Source: Bradyrhizobium ivorense
GTDB lineage: Bacteria > Pseudomonadota > Alphaproteobacteria > Rhizobiales > Xanthobacteraceae
DNA length: 64,000 nt
Assembly: GCF_900696085.1 (NCBI RefSeq)
Contig: NZ_CAADFC020000014.1
Coordinates: forward strand, 1-64,000
Direction: 5' to 3'
Made by a program: the position numbers and the translations under genes. Positions 26,401 through 36,201 of this stretch are shown piece by piece. The notes below the pieces were generated by a model. The model was not told the origin of the DNA. It did no database searches and saw only the letters and a program-made list of their open reading frames with translations. Within the stretch, counting starts at the first letter, position 1. Each line of letters begins with the position of its first letter.

Positions 26401-26937
26401 ATGTTGCGTTTCAAGGTTCTGGCCTCGGTGCTTCCCCTCGCCGCGGCCGCGGTGTTTGCCCGCGCCGAATTGCTGCCGGGTCCGCGGCCCTGCATCGAGG
26501 TCGGCGGCGCAGCGCTGCAGATCGCCTCTCACCCCTGGCTCGCGCACACCCATGTCAGCTTCACCGATGATCCCCGCCGCGCCACGGTCCGCGTTCAGAT
26601 CACCGACAGTGCCGAGCTCGCCGACTTCACCGTGATCGACGATGTCGACGATCGCGAGGCGATCGGCGATCGCGAAGCCGGCGCCTGCGAGAGCAGCGCC
26701 GTGCCGCAGCTGGTCGCGATCTCCAGCGACCCGCGGCCAAACGACCCCGTGATCTACCTTTCGCAAGACGGCCCGTCCGACTATCGCGTGTTCGTGCAGT
26801 CGAAGACGTTCTCGGTGCGCGATGCCGCGGCCCTGATCGTCAGCGCCCGCGGCGAACCTCGCCCCGTCGAGGAAGCGACGCTGCCCTCCGAGGCACCGTC
26901 GCGCGTCCCTGTGCTGGCGGCGTTAACCGCTCGCTAA
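26401..26937 (+). CDS. Putative exported protein of unknown function
   Basis: A 178-aa protein with a short signal peptide (MLRFKVLASVLPLAAAAVFA). I recognise no domain. The mature part has two cysteines (PGPRPCIEV and EAGACESS) that could form a disulphide, and many acidic residues. ATG at 26401 gives the cleanest signal sequence; 21 bp of frame lies upstream. It precedes the hybrid sensor kinase on the same strand with a 52-bp gap. It might therefore be cotranscribed, but a functional link is only a guess. Confidence 0.65.
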   Translation: MLRFKVLASVLPLAAAAVFARAELLPGPRPCIEVGGAALQIASHPWLAHTHVSFTDDPRRATVRVQITDSAELADFTVIDDVDDREAIGDREAGACESSAVPQLVAISSDPRPNDPVIYLSQDGPSDYRVFVQSKTFSVRDAAALIVSARGEPRPVEEATLPSEAPSRVPVLAALTAR

Positions 26938-26989
26938 CCCTGTTCGCAGCGCCGCGCGAAACGCGCCTCTGTTTCAAGCACTTTGCAAC

Positions 26990-29305
26990 GTGGCCGACGC
27001 ATCGTCGTCGGCAACATTCAAGCATTCAGGGCCGCTGTTGATGGGGCGTTTTTTCCGGATCAAGTTGCGCCTGCGCCGCTTCCTGCGACGTCACCCGCGT
27101 CTCAGCTTGATCGTCCGTTCCCTGATGATCTTCTCGGCTGCGTTCGGCGGCGCCTTCGGCTTCATCTCGGGCGCGGTCGGCGAAAAGAGCGGCTACGACC
27201 CGAACTCGTTCGCGATCGGCGTCAGCTTTCTGTTCGCGCTGGCCTGCCTCTGGATCGTGACGCTCGGCATCCGCCTCCGCCTGTTGCGCGCCAAGCTGCG
27301 CACCATCGCCTCGCACAATGAAGCGATGGCCGACCGCAACTGGGAACTGCAGGAGGCCGAGCAGCGCGCCAGCAATCTGTTCGCGGCTCAGGGCGACCTG
27401 ATCGTGCTGCGCGACCTCGAGGGACGGATCACCTACGCCAACGACGCCTATTGCGAGCTGGCGCAGGCCTCCCGCGATGCGCTGATCGGCAGCACTACGG
27501 CGCTGAAGATCATCGAGCAGGGCGACACCGCGCTGGAAGCCAGCGGCACCCGGGTCCACGACCAGAAGATCGAGGGTCCGCTCGGGCCGCGCTGGATCGC
27601 CTGGCGCGAGGGCCTCGTCCGCAACGATGCCGGCAGCCCGGCGGAGATGCAGAGCGTCGGCCGCGACGTCACCGACCGCACTGAGAGCGAGCGGGCGCTC
27701 GCCGAGGCGCGCGACCAGGCCGACGCCGCCAACCGCGCCAAGTCGCGTTTCCTGGCAATGGCCAGCCACGAGATCCGCACCCCGCTGAACGGCATCATCG
27801 GCATGAGCGGGCTGTTGATGGACACCCAGCTGACGCCGGAGCAGACCACCTATGTCAAGGCGGTGAAGACCTCCGGCGACGCGCTGCTCGCCCTCATCGA
27901 GGAGCTGCTCGACTATTCCAAGATCGAGGCCGGCAAGATCGATCTCGAGCACCGCGCCTTCGCGCTGTCGGGCCTGATCGAGGACATCACCGAACTGCTG
28001 GCGCCGCGCGCCCAGGCCAAGGGCATCGAGATCGCCGCCTATGTCGACGAGCGGCTGCCGGCGCAGGTGATCGGCGATGCCGCGCGGCTGCGCCAGGTGC
28101 TGCTCAATCTCGCCGGCAACGCCATCAAGTTCACCACGATCGGCGGCGTCGCGCTGATCGTCGAGCCCGGCATCTGGCCGAACGAGATCAGCTTCCTGGT
28201 GCGCGACACCGGCATCGGCATTCCGCCGGAGGCCCAGCAGCGCATCTTCCGCGAGTTCGAGCAGGCCGACGACCGCATCGCCCGCAGCTATGGCGGCACC
28301 GGCCTCGGCCTGTCGATCAGCGACCGCATCGTCAAGCGGATGGGCGGCCGGATCGCGCTCGCGAGCACGCCGGGCGCAGGCTCGACCTTCGAGGTCTCGA
28401 TCCCGCTCGCCGCCGCCGACACCGGCGAGGCCAACGGCTTCGCCGCGCCCGACCTCTCGGAGCAGTCGATCATGCTGGCCGCGCCGCAGAGCATCGAGGT
28501 CTCGCTGATCTCGCGGCGGCTGCAGCGCTGGGGCGCGCAAACCTGCATCGTGTCGGATGCCGAGGTCGCCGCGGCGCTGCTGCCGGAGCGCACCTGGCAC
28601 GCGGTGCTGATCGACCACGCGCTCGGCGCGGCCGCGATAGAGACGCTCGCCGGCGCCGCCCGCAACCACGCCATCCATCGCATCGTGATGTTCACGCCGG
28701 CGACGCGGCAGGACCTGTTGGCGTCGACCACGGCCAATTTCACCGGCTATCTGATCAAGCCGCTGCGCGCGTCCTCGCTCGCCGCGCGCCTGACCGCCGC
28801 GCCCGAGATCGCGGCGCCAAGCCTGTCCATGTCGAGCCTCGCCATCGAAGCGCTCGGCGAAGCGGCGCCGACCGTGCCTGCGGCGACGCCACCGGGCACC
28901 GGGCTCTCGATCCTGGTGGCCGAGGACAACGAGATCAACGCGCTGTTGATGCGCTCACTGCTCTCGCGACTCGGCCACAACGTGGTCGTCACCACCGATG
29001 GCGAGCAGGCGATGGAATCCTGGCTGTCGGCGCGCTCGGCCGGCACGCCCTATGATCTCGTCCTGATGGACATCCAGATGCCGCGACTCGACGGCATCGA
29101 GACCACCAAGCGGATCCGCAGCCACGAGGCCGAGCAGCCCGGCCGCCGCACCCCCGTCCTGGCGCTGACCGCCAACACGCTGGTCGAGGACCGCTATGCC
29201 TGCTTCGAAGCCGGCATGGACGGCTTTCTGATCAAGCCGCTCGATCGCGAAAAGCTGGAGCAGGCGCTTGCTGGCCTCGCCGCGGCAAGGCACGTTGCGG
29301 CGTAA
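26990..29305 (+). CDS. Hybrid sensor histidine kinase/response regulator with PAS domain
   Basis: A 771-aa membrane kinase. Two hydrophobic helices lie in the first 110 residues, followed by a PAS domain (about 130-235), a HisKA helix with phospho-His260 in ASHEIRTPLNG, and HATPase_c with NLAGNAIKFT, DTGIGIPPEAQ and GGTGLGLSIS. A first receiver-like domain has Asp542 and the Lys of YLIKPL but no acidic pair. A second, complete receiver has acidic AEDNEIN, Asp694 in LVLMDIQMPRLDG and KPLDREKL. The listed GTG start may be early; ATG 27041 is an alternative. No partner regulator is adjacent. Confidence 0.9.
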   Translation: MADASSSATFKHSGPLLMGRFFRIKLRLRRFLRRHPRLSLIVRSLMIFSAAFGGAFGFISGAVGEKSGYDPNSFAIGVSFLFALACLWIVTLGIRLRLLRAKLRTIASHNEAMADRNWELQEAEQRASNLFAAQGDLIVLRDLEGRITYANDAYCELAQASRDALIGSTTALKIIEQGDTALEASGTRVHDQKIEGPLGPRWIAWREGLVRNDAGSPAEMQSVGRDVTDRTESERALAEARDQADAANRAKSRFLAMASHEIRTPLNGIIGMSGLLMDTQLTPEQTTYVKAVKTSGDALLALIEELLDYSKIEAGKIDLEHRAFALSGLIEDITELLAPRAQAKGIEIAAYVDERLPAQVIGDAARLRQVLLNLAGNAIKFTTIGGVALIVEPGIWPNEISFLVRDTGIGIPPEAQQRIFREFEQADDRIARSYGGTGLGLSISDRIVKRMGGRIALASTPGAGSTFEVSIPLAAADTGEANGFAAPDLSEQSIMLAAPQSIEVSLISRRLQRWGAQTCIVSDAEVAAALLPERTWHAVLIDHALGAAAIETLAGAARNHAIHRIVMFTPATRQDLLASTTANFTGYLIKPLRASSLAARLTAAPEIAAPSLSMSSLAIEALGEAAPTVPAATPPGTGLSILVAEDNEINALLMRSLLSRLGHNVVVTTDGEQAMESWLSARSAGTPYDLVLMDIQMPRLDGIETTKRIRSHEAEQPGRRTPVLALTANTLVEDRYACFEAGMDGFLIKPLDREKLEQALAGLAAARHVAA

Positions 29306-29320
29306 GCCGCCGCAAACTCG

Positions 29321-29480
29321 ACGTCGTCCCGGCCGAGTGCGCAATTGCGCACGGGGGCCGGCACCAATAGCGACGAGTGCGAAGCTGCATCCCCATCAAC
29401 AACTGTCATCGCCCGGCCTATCGGCTCAAGCACTGCTGCCTCTGGAATACTGGATCACCCGCCTTCGCGGGTGATGACAC
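29321..29480. repeat. REP-like sequences between the sensor kinase and coaA
   Basis: Includes CGTCGTCCCGGCC, the perfect 16-base palindrome GTGCGCAATTGCGCAC (29337-29352), and the hairpin ATCACCCGCCTTCGCGGGTGAT (29454-29475). The same palindrome and a matching hairpin recur together at 59168-59290. The two genes converge here, so the hairpins may also help termination. Confidence 0.7.
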
Positions 29481-29513
29481 CGGTGATGCGGTCAGCCTGG
29501 ACGGTTGAAATAC

Positions 29514-30470
29514 TCAGAGCCGCCGCAGCGCGACCGACTGCACCACGTGGTCGGCGCCTTTCTTCAAAATCAGAGTCGCGCGCGGTCGGGTCGGCAGGAT
29601 GTTGTCCTCGAGATTGGCGAGGTTGGTGCGCTCCCAGATCGCAATCGCGGTTGCGGTGGCTTCCTCGTCCGACAGCGGCGCGTAGCGGTGGAAGTAGGAC
29701 CTGGGATCGGTGAACGCGGTGTCGCGCAGCGCCAGGAAGCGCTTGATGTACCATTCCCGCAGCACCGCTTCCTCGGCGTCGATGTAGACCGAGAAGTCGA
29801 AGAAGTCGGAGACGAACGGCACCGCCTTGCCGTCGCGCGGCAGCCGGCCGGCCTGCAGCACGTTGACGCCCTCGACGATCAGGATGTCGGGCTGGTCGAT
29901 CTCGACCCATTTGTTCGGCACGATGTCGTAGGTCAGATGCGAATACACCGGCGCGCGGACATGGCGGCGGCCGGCCTTGATGTCGCTGAGGAACGACAGC
30001 AGCGTCGGCAGATCGTAGCTCTCCGGAAAGCCCTTCTTCTGCATGATGCCCTGCCGCTCGAGCACGGCATTGGGATACAGAAAGCCGTCGGTCGTGATCA
30101 GGTCGACCTTCGGCCGCGGCGACCAGCGCGCCAGCATCGCCTGCAGCACGCGCGCCGTGGTCGATTTGCCGACCGCCACCGAACCTGCGACGCCGACGAT
30201 GTAAGGCATCTTGCGGTCGCGGATATTGAGGAACTGGCGCTGCGAATAATACAGCCGCTGGGTCGCATCGACATAGATCGACAGCAAGCGCGACAGCGGC
30301 AGATAGATGTCCTCGACCTCCTGCAGGTCGAGGCGGTCGTGCATCGAGCGCAGGCGGTCGAACTCGCCCGGCTCCAGCGTCATCGGCGTGTCGTCGCGCA
30401 GATGCGCCCATTGCTGGCGCGTGAAGATGCGGTACGGATTGTATTGCTGATCTGGTGCCCGGATATCCAT
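29514..30470 (-). CDS. coaA: Pantothenate kinase (type I)
   Basis: Bacterial type I pantothenate kinase (318 aa), first step of coenzyme A synthesis. P-loop GVAGSVAVGKSTTARVL near residues 95-110, then DLITTDGFLYPNAVLE, PVYSHLTYDIV, ILIVEGVNVLQ and FSVYIDAEEAVLREWYIKRFLALR. It is the last gene of the minus-strand his cluster, 15 bp after hisE. The hisE-coaA link is common in rhizobia. Feedback inhibition by CoA is expected for the family. Confidence 0.95.
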   Translation of the reverse strand: MDIRAPDQQYNPYRIFTRQQWAHLRDDTPMTLEPGEFDRLRSMHDRLDLQEVEDIYLPLSRLLSIYVDATQRLYYSQRQFLNIRDRKMPYIVGVAGSVAVGKSTTARVLQAMLARWSPRPKVDLITTDGFLYPNAVLERQGIMQKKGFPESYDLPTLLSFLSDIKAGRRHVRAPVYSHLTYDIVPNKWVEIDQPDILIVEGVNVLQAGRLPRDGKAVPFVSDFFDFSVYIDAEEAVLREWYIKRFLALRDTAFTDPRSYFHRYAPLSDEEATATAIAIWERTNLANLEDNILPTRPRATLILKKGADHVVQSVALRRL

Positions 30471-30485
30471 GAGACCGCCCCTTGA

Positions 30486-30812
30486 TCAATCGCGCTTGCG
30501 CGACGCCTTCTCTTCCAGTCCGGACATCGTGGTGCGCTTCTCCAGTGCCGCCTCGACATCCTCCAGCTTCACGCCACGTGACTTCAGCAGAACCAGCAGG
30601 TGAAACACCAAGTCGGCGCTCTCGGCGATGAGATGATCGCGGTCATTCTCGACCGCGGCGATCACTGTCTCGACCGCTTCCTCGCCCAGCTTCTTGGCAC
30701 AGTGCTCCGCGCCCTTGTCGAGCAGCTTGCGGGTGTAGGACGCCTCGCCGCCCGTCGCAGCACGGGCATCGATGGTGGCGGCCAGATCATGGACCGTGAA
30801 ACGCGACATCAA
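30486..30812 (-). CDS. hisE: Phosphoribosyl-ATP diphosphatase
   Basis: A 108-aa single-function HisE, second step of histidine synthesis (PR-ATP to PR-AMP). Diagnostic segments are YTRKLLDKGAEHCAKKLGEEAVETVIAA and ESADLVFHLLVLLKSRGVKLEDVEAAL. Here it is separate from hisI, as in alphaproteobacteria. It is placed 90 bp after hisF and 15 bp before coaA. hisI, hisG, hisD and hisC are not in the window. Confidence 0.95.
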   Translation of the reverse strand: MMSRFTVHDLAATIDARAATGGEASYTRKLLDKGAEHCAKKLGEEAVETVIAAVENDRDHLIAESADLVFHLLVLLKSRGVKLEDVEAALEKRTTMSGLEEKASRKRD

Positions 30813-30902
30813 CTCAACTCATACACGTGCGCCGGCACCGTCCCGGTGCCATCCCCAAGGTGGGGATTTAGCATTTCTGTCACAAGGAGTCCCAACTGAC
30901 GC

Positions 30903-31679
<777 letters not shown>

Positions 31680-31688
31680 GTCCCCTCC

Positions 31689-32420
31689 TTACGCCGCCGC
31701 GCGGATCAGCTTGAGCGCCGCGGCCGGATCGAGCCGTCCGTCATAGAGCGCGCGGCCGACGATGGCGCCGGCGAGCTTCTTCGCCCGCGGCTCCAGCAGC
31801 GCCTTGACGTCGTCGATCGAGGCAAAGCCGCCGGAGGCGATCACCGGGATCGAGATCCGATCGGCGAGCGCAATGGTCGCATCGAGATTGAGGCCCTTGA
31901 GCAGGCCGTCCCGCGCGATGTCGGTGAAGATGATCGCGGCGACGCCGGCGTCCTCAAAGCGCTGCGCAATGTCGAGCGCGGTCACCTGCGAGGTCTCGGC
32001 CCAGCCCTCGACCGCGACCTTGCCGTCGCGGGCATCGAGCCCGACCGCGACGCGGCCGGGAAATTGCTTCGCCGCGCCCTTCACCAATTCGGGATCGCGC
32101 ACCGCCGCGGTGCCGATGATGACGCGGGTGATGCCCTTGTCGAGCCAGGCCGCGATGGTCTTGAGGTCGCGGATGCCGCCGCCGAGCTGCACCGGCATCT
32201 TGACGGCCTTCAGCATCGCCTCGACCGCCTGTGCATTCATCGGCTTGCCGGCAAAGGCGCCGTCGAGATCGACGACATGGAGATACTCGAATCCCTGCGC
32301 GGCGAAGGCGCGGGCCTGCGCTGCCGGATCGAGATTGAACACGGTGGCGCGCGCCATGTCGCCCTGCTCCAGGCGCACGCACTGGCCGTTCTTCAGGTCA
32401 ACCGCTGGAAAGAGGATCAC
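31689..32420 (-). CDS. hisA: ProFAR isomerase
   Basis: A 243-aa (beta-alpha)8 barrel that isomerises ProFAR to PRFAR. Catalytic Asp in LFPAVDLKNGQCVRL (near residue 8) and Asp in VGLDARDGKVAVEGW. Phosphate-binding loops: LGGGIRDLKTI and ASGGFASIDDV. The start is GTG 32420, overlapping the hisH stop by 4 bp (GTGA). The frame is open further upstream only because it runs inside hisH. Confidence 0.95.
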   Translation of the reverse strand: MILFPAVDLKNGQCVRLEQGDMARATVFNLDPAAQARAFAAQGFEYLHVVDLDGAFAGKPMNAQAVEAMLKAVKMPVQLGGGIRDLKTIAAWLDKGITRVIIGTAAVRDPELVKGAAKQFPGRVAVGLDARDGKVAVEGWAETSQVTALDIAQRFEDAGVAAIIFTDIARDGLLKGLNLDATIALADRISIPVIASGGFASIDDVKALLEPRAKKLAGAIVGRALYDGRLDPAAALKLIRAAA

Positions 32421-33067
32421 GGCTTCCACTTCAAAAAGTTCGAGATCAGGGCCAGGCCGAAGCGCTGGCTCTTCTCGGGGTGAAACTGGGTGCCGATCGC
32501 GGTGTCCCTGGCGACGATCGCGGTCACCGGCCCGCCATAGTCGGCACGCGCCAGCACGTCCGCCTCGTTGGCGGCGTTGAGGTGATAGGAGTGCACGAAA
32601 TAGGCGTGGCGGCCCTTCGGCCCCAGCGGCAGCCGCTCCAGCACCGGGTGCTCGCGGATCGGATCGAGCGTGTTCCAGCCCATGTGCGGGACCTTGAGGC
32701 TCTCGTCGCGCGGCTCGATCTTCTCGACGTCGCCGGCGATCCAGTTGAAGCCGTCGGTCGTGACATGCTCCTTGCCGCGCGTCGCCATCAGCTGCATGCC
32801 GACGCAGATGCCGAAGAACGGCCGCGCCTTGACGCGGACCGCCTCGGTCAGCGCCTCCAGCATGCCGTCGACCGCGTCGACGCCGCGGCGGCAATCGGCG
32901 AAGGCGCCGACGCCGGGCAGCACGATGCGATCGGCGCGGTACACCGCGTCGGGATCGCGCGTCACCTTGATGGCTTGCGGATCTTCCATGCTGCGCGCGG
33001 CGCGCTCAAAGGCCTTGGCCGCCGAATGCAGATTGCCGGAGCCGTAATCGATGATTGCAACGGTCAT
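32417..33067 (-). CDS. hisH: Imidazole glycerol phosphate synthase, glutaminase subunit
   Basis: A 216-aa class I amidotransferase giving ammonia to HisF. Nucleophile Cys in FFGICVGMQLM, His and Glu in TQFHPEKSQ; DYGSGNLHSAAKAFERA at the N-terminus binds the substrate side. It overlaps hisA (4 bp) and the DUF2628 gene upstream (4 bp), so all three are translated together. Confidence 0.96.
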   Translation of the reverse strand: MTVAIIDYGSGNLHSAAKAFERAARSMEDPQAIKVTRDPDAVYRADRIVLPGVGAFADCRRGVDAVDGMLEALTEAVRVKARPFFGICVGMQLMATRGKEHVTTDGFNWIAGDVEKIEPRDESLKVPHMGWNTLDPIREHPVLERLPLGPKGRHAYFVHSYHLNAANEADVLARADYGGPVTAIVARDTAIGTQFHPEKSQRFGLALISNFLKWKP

Positions 33068-33594
33068 CGCGATCCTCCTGGCTCTGGAAACAAACCGATA
33101 ATGCCGCCCTGCGGCAGCGGCGGGGCTTTTGAGAACGGCTGGCCCGGAACGTCCCGGGTCGGCGGCGGCGCGCCGCGATCGATCGAACGCTGGTCGTTGA
33201 CGACGCCGCGGTGCCGCGCCGCCCAGCGATCGAAGAAGCGGCGTTCGGCAGCCTCCTCATCGTCGGCCACGACGATGTCGAGCTGGCGCCAGTTGCGCCG
33301 CGACAGCGTCCAGCGCTGCAGGCTGGCCGCCTCGAATCCCAGCAGCAGCATCAAGATGAGGTCGACGAGCGAGATCGCGCCACGGCCAACGCCGAGCCGC
33401 GCCAGGGCGAAATCGATCGCGAATGTCAGAACGAGCCAGCCGATCAGCGCCAGCCAGAGCCGGTTCCAGGCCAGCCAGATCACGCCGGCGAGCGCGGCCC
33501 AGAAGTGGAAGCCGTCGCGCACGAAGGTGAACTTGTCGGCCGCCGCAAGATCGGCGCCGTTCCCCACGGGGGCATGCACTGTGTAGACCGGCAT
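33064..33594 (-). CDS. DUF2628 membrane protein in the his operon
   Basis: A 176-aa protein with about three hydrophobic helices between residues 30 and 85, and a polar C-terminal tail with a proline-rich end. It starts MPVYTVHAPVGNG, the usual start of DUF2628 proteins. It has no known function, although it sits between hisB and hisH in many rhizobia. Its stop overlaps the hisH start (4 bp), so it is cotranscribed with histidine genes. A palindromic repeat lies just upstream. Confidence 0.88.
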   Translation of the reverse strand: MPVYTVHAPVGNGADLAAADKFTFVRDGFHFWAALAGVIWLAWNRLWLALIGWLVLTFAIDFALARLGVGRGAISLVDLILMLLLGFEAASLQRWTLSRRNWRQLDIVVADDEEAAERRFFDRWAARHRGVVNDQRSIDRGAPPPTRDVPGQPFSKAPPLPQGGIIGLFPEPGGSR

Positions 33595-33624
33595 CGAACG
33601 CTCCGCCGAAATGAACTCTTTTTG

Positions 33625-33673
33625 GAGCATGATCTTTTCGGAAAACCGGTACCCACTTTTCCGGATCATGCTC
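33625..33673. repeat. Palindromic GAGCATGATC repeat inside the his operon
   Basis: Near-perfect inverted repeat: GAGCATGATCTTTTCGGAAA ... TTTTCCGGATCATGCTC. It lies in the 83-bp gap between hisB and the DUF2628 gene. In the transcript it would form a strong stem-loop and could separate hisB expression from the rest or stabilise a 3' end. Confidence 0.8.
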
Positions 33674-33677
33674 TCGA

Positions 33678-34271
33678 TCAGCCGCCGAGCTGACCCTTCG
33701 TCGAGGGCACTTCGCCCTGGGCGCGCGGATCGATCGCGACCGCCGTCCGAAGCGCCCTCGCCAAACCCTTGAAACAGGATTCGGCGATATGATGGCTGTT
33801 CTCGCCATATAGGGTCTCGACGTGGAGAGTCACGCCGGCGTTCATCGCGAAGGCGTTGAACCATTCGCGCACCAGCTCGGTGTCGAACTCGCCGATCTTG
33901 TCGCGCGGGAAGTCGGCCTTGAAAACCAGCACCGGGCGGCCCGAAATGTCGATCACGATCCGCGTCAGCGTCTCGTCCATCGGCATGTGGATCGAGGCAT
34001 AACGGTTGATGCCGGCCATGTTGCCGAGCGCCTGCTTGACCGCCTGACCCAGCGCGATGCCGACGTCCTCGGTGGTGTGGTGGTAATCGACATGGAGATC
34101 GCCATCGGCCTTCACCGCGATGTCGATGCGGGAATGCCGGGCCAGGAGGTCGAGCATATGGTCGAAGAAGCCGATCCCGGTCGAAACCGTGGATACGCCG
34201 GCGCCGTCGAGGTTGACCGTCACCTCGATGTCGGTCTCCTTGGTCTTGCGCTTGATGGTTGCGGTGCGCAT
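33678..34271 (-). CDS. hisB: Imidazoleglycerol-phosphate dehydratase
   Basis: A 197-aa Mn-dependent dehydratase, the sixth histidine step, in the single-function form. Metal-binding repeats GIGFFDHMLDLLARHS and DYHHTTEDVGIALG, then SIHMPMDETLTRIVIDISGRP and a second EN-SHHIAESCFKGLARAL. It is the first gene of the minus-strand cluster and diverges from hslV with a 243-bp gap. Confidence 0.96.
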   Translation of the reverse strand: MRTATIKRKTKETDIEVTVNLDGAGVSTVSTGIGFFDHMLDLLARHSRIDIAVKADGDLHVDYHHTTEDVGIALGQAVKQALGNMAGINRYASIHMPMDETLTRIVIDISGRPVLVFKADFPRDKIGEFDTELVREWFNAFAMNAGVTLHVETLYGENSHHIAESCFKGLARALRTAVAIDPRAQGEVPSTKGQLGG

Positions 34272-34514
34272 GAAAATGAAGCTTTCCCGTGCCGAAAACG
34301 CCGGTCTTTTAACAGGCTGATGTCACCTTCGCTACTGCGGGATGACGCCGAAAAGCCCGATCTTGCCGCCATGGTGACCGGAAATCCTTGCCGTTCGGTC
34401 ATGACGCGTTTTCTTCACGCGAACCGGCCGCCACTTCGCTCGAAAACGCTCCAATTCGGCCCAATTGTAACCCCCCGCCGGACCGCCTAAATCTGCCCCG
34501 GAGAGAGGTAACCC

Positions 34515-35072
34515 ATGCAAGCATCCCAAAACGAGCTGCCGGTCTGGCACGGCACCACGATCTGCACCGTCCGCAAGGGCGGCAAGGTGGTGATCGGCGG
34601 CGACGGGCAGGTCTCGATCGGCCAGACCGTGATCAAGGCCAATGCCAAGAAGGTCCGCCGGATCGGCAAGGGCGACGTGATCGGCGGCTTCGCCGGCGCC
34701 ACCGCCGACGCCTTCACCCTGTTCGAGCGGCTGGAGAGCAAGCTGGAACAGTATCCGGGACAGCTGACCCGGGCGGCCGTCGAGCTCGCCAAGGACTGGC
34801 GCACCGACCGCTATCTGCGCCGGCTGGAGGCCATGATGATCGTCGCTGACAAGGACGTCTCGCTGGTGCTGACCGGCACCGGCGACGTGCTGGAGCCGGA
34901 GTCCGGGGTGATGGCGATCGGCTCCGGCGGCAACTATGCGCTCGCCGCGGCCCGCGCGCTGGTCGACACCGACAAGGACGCCGAGACCATCGTGCGCCGT
35001 GCGCTCGATATCGCCGCCGACATCTGCGTCTTCACCAACCGGAACGTGACGATCGAGACGCTGGGCGGCTGA
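34515..35072 (+). CDS. hslV: ATP-dependent protease HslV (ClpQ), peptidase subunit
   Basis: A 185-aa proteasome-like peptidase. The catalytic threonine is Thr14 in VWHGTTICTVRKGGK, so 13 residues must be removed; E. coli HslV only loses its Met. GGDGQVSIGQTVIKANAKKVRRI and GFAGATADAFTLFERL are typical. It works with HslU, encoded 1.1 kb downstream, with two genes in between. The GAGAGAGG ribosome site is upstream of ATG 34515. Confidence 0.95.
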   Translation: MQASQNELPVWHGTTICTVRKGGKVVIGGDGQVSIGQTVIKANAKKVRRIGKGDVIGGFAGATADAFTLFERLESKLEQYPGQLTRAAVELAKDWRTDRYLRRLEAMMIVADKDVSLVLTGTGDVLEPESGVMAIGSGGNYALAAARALVDTDKDAETIVRRALDIAADICVFTNRNVTIETLGG

Positions 35073-35074
35073 GC

Positions 35075-35560
35075 ATGGCCGCGCCCTATCATTTCCGCCC
35101 GATGACGACGGCCGATCTGCCGCAGATCAGGCGCTGGCTGGCGCTGCCGCATGTCCGGGAATGGTGGGGCGATCCGGACGAGCAGTACACGCTGGTCAGC
35201 GGCGATCTCGATGAGCCGGCGATGGACCAGTTCATCGTCGGATTCGCCGGCAAGGATGTCGGCTACATCCAGTGCTATAGTCTGACGGCGTGGAATTCCG
35301 GCTTCGGCGAGCACCCCGAGGGCACCCGTGGCATCGATCTGTTCATCGGCGAACCCGACATGATCGCAGGCGGCCATGGCTCCGCGCTGATCCGCGCCTT
35401 TGTCGATGCGCGATTGGCCGACGGCGCGCCGCGCGTCGTCACTGATCCCGATCCGGCCAATCCGCGCGCGATCCGGGCTTACGAGAAAGCCGGCTTCGCA
35501 CGCGTGCGTCTGGTCGATACGCCTGACGGCACGGCACTGCTGATGGTGCGCGACGCATGA
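35075..35560 (+). CDS. GNAT acetyltransferase, AAC(6')-like
   Basis: A 161-aa acetyltransferase. FRPMTTADLPQIRRWLALPHVREWW and GIDLFIGEPDMIAGGHGSALIRAF, followed by TDPDPANPRAIRAYEKAGF, resemble the AAC(6') aminoglycoside acetyltransferase group and its relatives. The real substrate could equally be a siderophore intermediate or a protein. It begins 2 bp after hslV and overlaps the DUF2585 gene by 4 bp, so it is in the hslV transcript. Confidence 0.85.
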   Translation: MAAPYHFRPMTTADLPQIRRWLALPHVREWWGDPDEQYTLVSGDLDEPAMDQFIVGFAGKDVGYIQCYSLTAWNSGFGEHPEGTRGIDLFIGEPDMIAGGHGSALIRAFVDARLADGAPRVVTDPDPANPRAIRAYEKAGFARVRLVDTPDGTALLMVRDA

Positions 35561-36153
35561 CGCTGCTGCGCGACCAGGGCAAGGGAATTTCGGCGTGGCA
35601 CTGGCTCGCGATCGCCGCGGCGCTGCTCGCGCTGCAGGCCGCGCTGCTCTATCTGATGGGCCGCCTGCCGATCTGCGCCTGCGGCTATGTCAAGCTCTGG
35701 CACGGCACGGTGCTGAGCTCGGAGAATTCGCAGCACATCGCCGACTGGTACACGCTGTCGCATGTGCTGCATGGCCTGTTGTTCTACGGCCTGACGTTTC
35801 TCGTGCTGCCGCGCCTCGCCTGGCCGGGGCGGCTGATTGTCGCGATGCTGATCGAAGGCGCGTGGGAGCTGGTCGAGAACTCCAACTTCATCATCGAGCG
35901 CTACCGCGCCGGCACCATCTCGCTGGACTATTATGGCGACACCATCGTCAATTCGGTGTCGGACACGCTGGCGATGGTTTTGGGATTCCTTGTCGCGCGC
36001 AAGCTGCCGGTCGCCGCGACGGTCGCGCTCGGCATTGTGTTCGAAATCGTGCTGTTGCTCCACATTCGCGACAATCTGACGCTGAACATCATCATGCTGA
36101 TCCACCCGTTCGACGTGATCAAACAATGGCAGGCGGGGCCGCCCATTCTCTAG
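35557..36153 (+). CDS. DUF2585 integral membrane protein
   Basis: A 198-aa membrane protein with helices around residues 15-35, 68-85, 138-148 and 150-170. It has a conserved periplasmic or loop motif, CACGYVKLWHGTVLSSENSQH, plus SHVLHGLLFYG and EGAWELVENSNFIIERYR. These are the hallmarks of DUF2585/UPF0314. The conserved His, Glu and Asn suggest an enzymatic or metal role, but none is known. It sits between the GNAT gene and hslU. Confidence 0.9.
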   Translation: MTLLRDQGKGISAWHWLAIAAALLALQAALLYLMGRLPICACGYVKLWHGTVLSSENSQHIADWYTLSHVLHGLLFYGLTFLVLPRLAWPGRLIVAMLIEGAWELVENSNFIIERYRAGTISLDYYGDTIVNSVSDTLAMVLGFLVARKLPVAATVALGIVFEIVLLLHIRDNLTLNIIMLIHPFDVIKQWQAGPPIL

Positions 36154-36201
36154 GCCGGAGGGCCGCTTGCCGAGACCGCGTTTTCAACCTAGCTAGAGCC
36201 A

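Noticed and set aside
34440..34510. Heat-shock (RpoH) promoter in front of hslV
   Set aside because: CCTAAAT at 34487-34493 could be a -10, but no CTTGAA-like -35 lies at 17-18 bp; evidence too weak to list.
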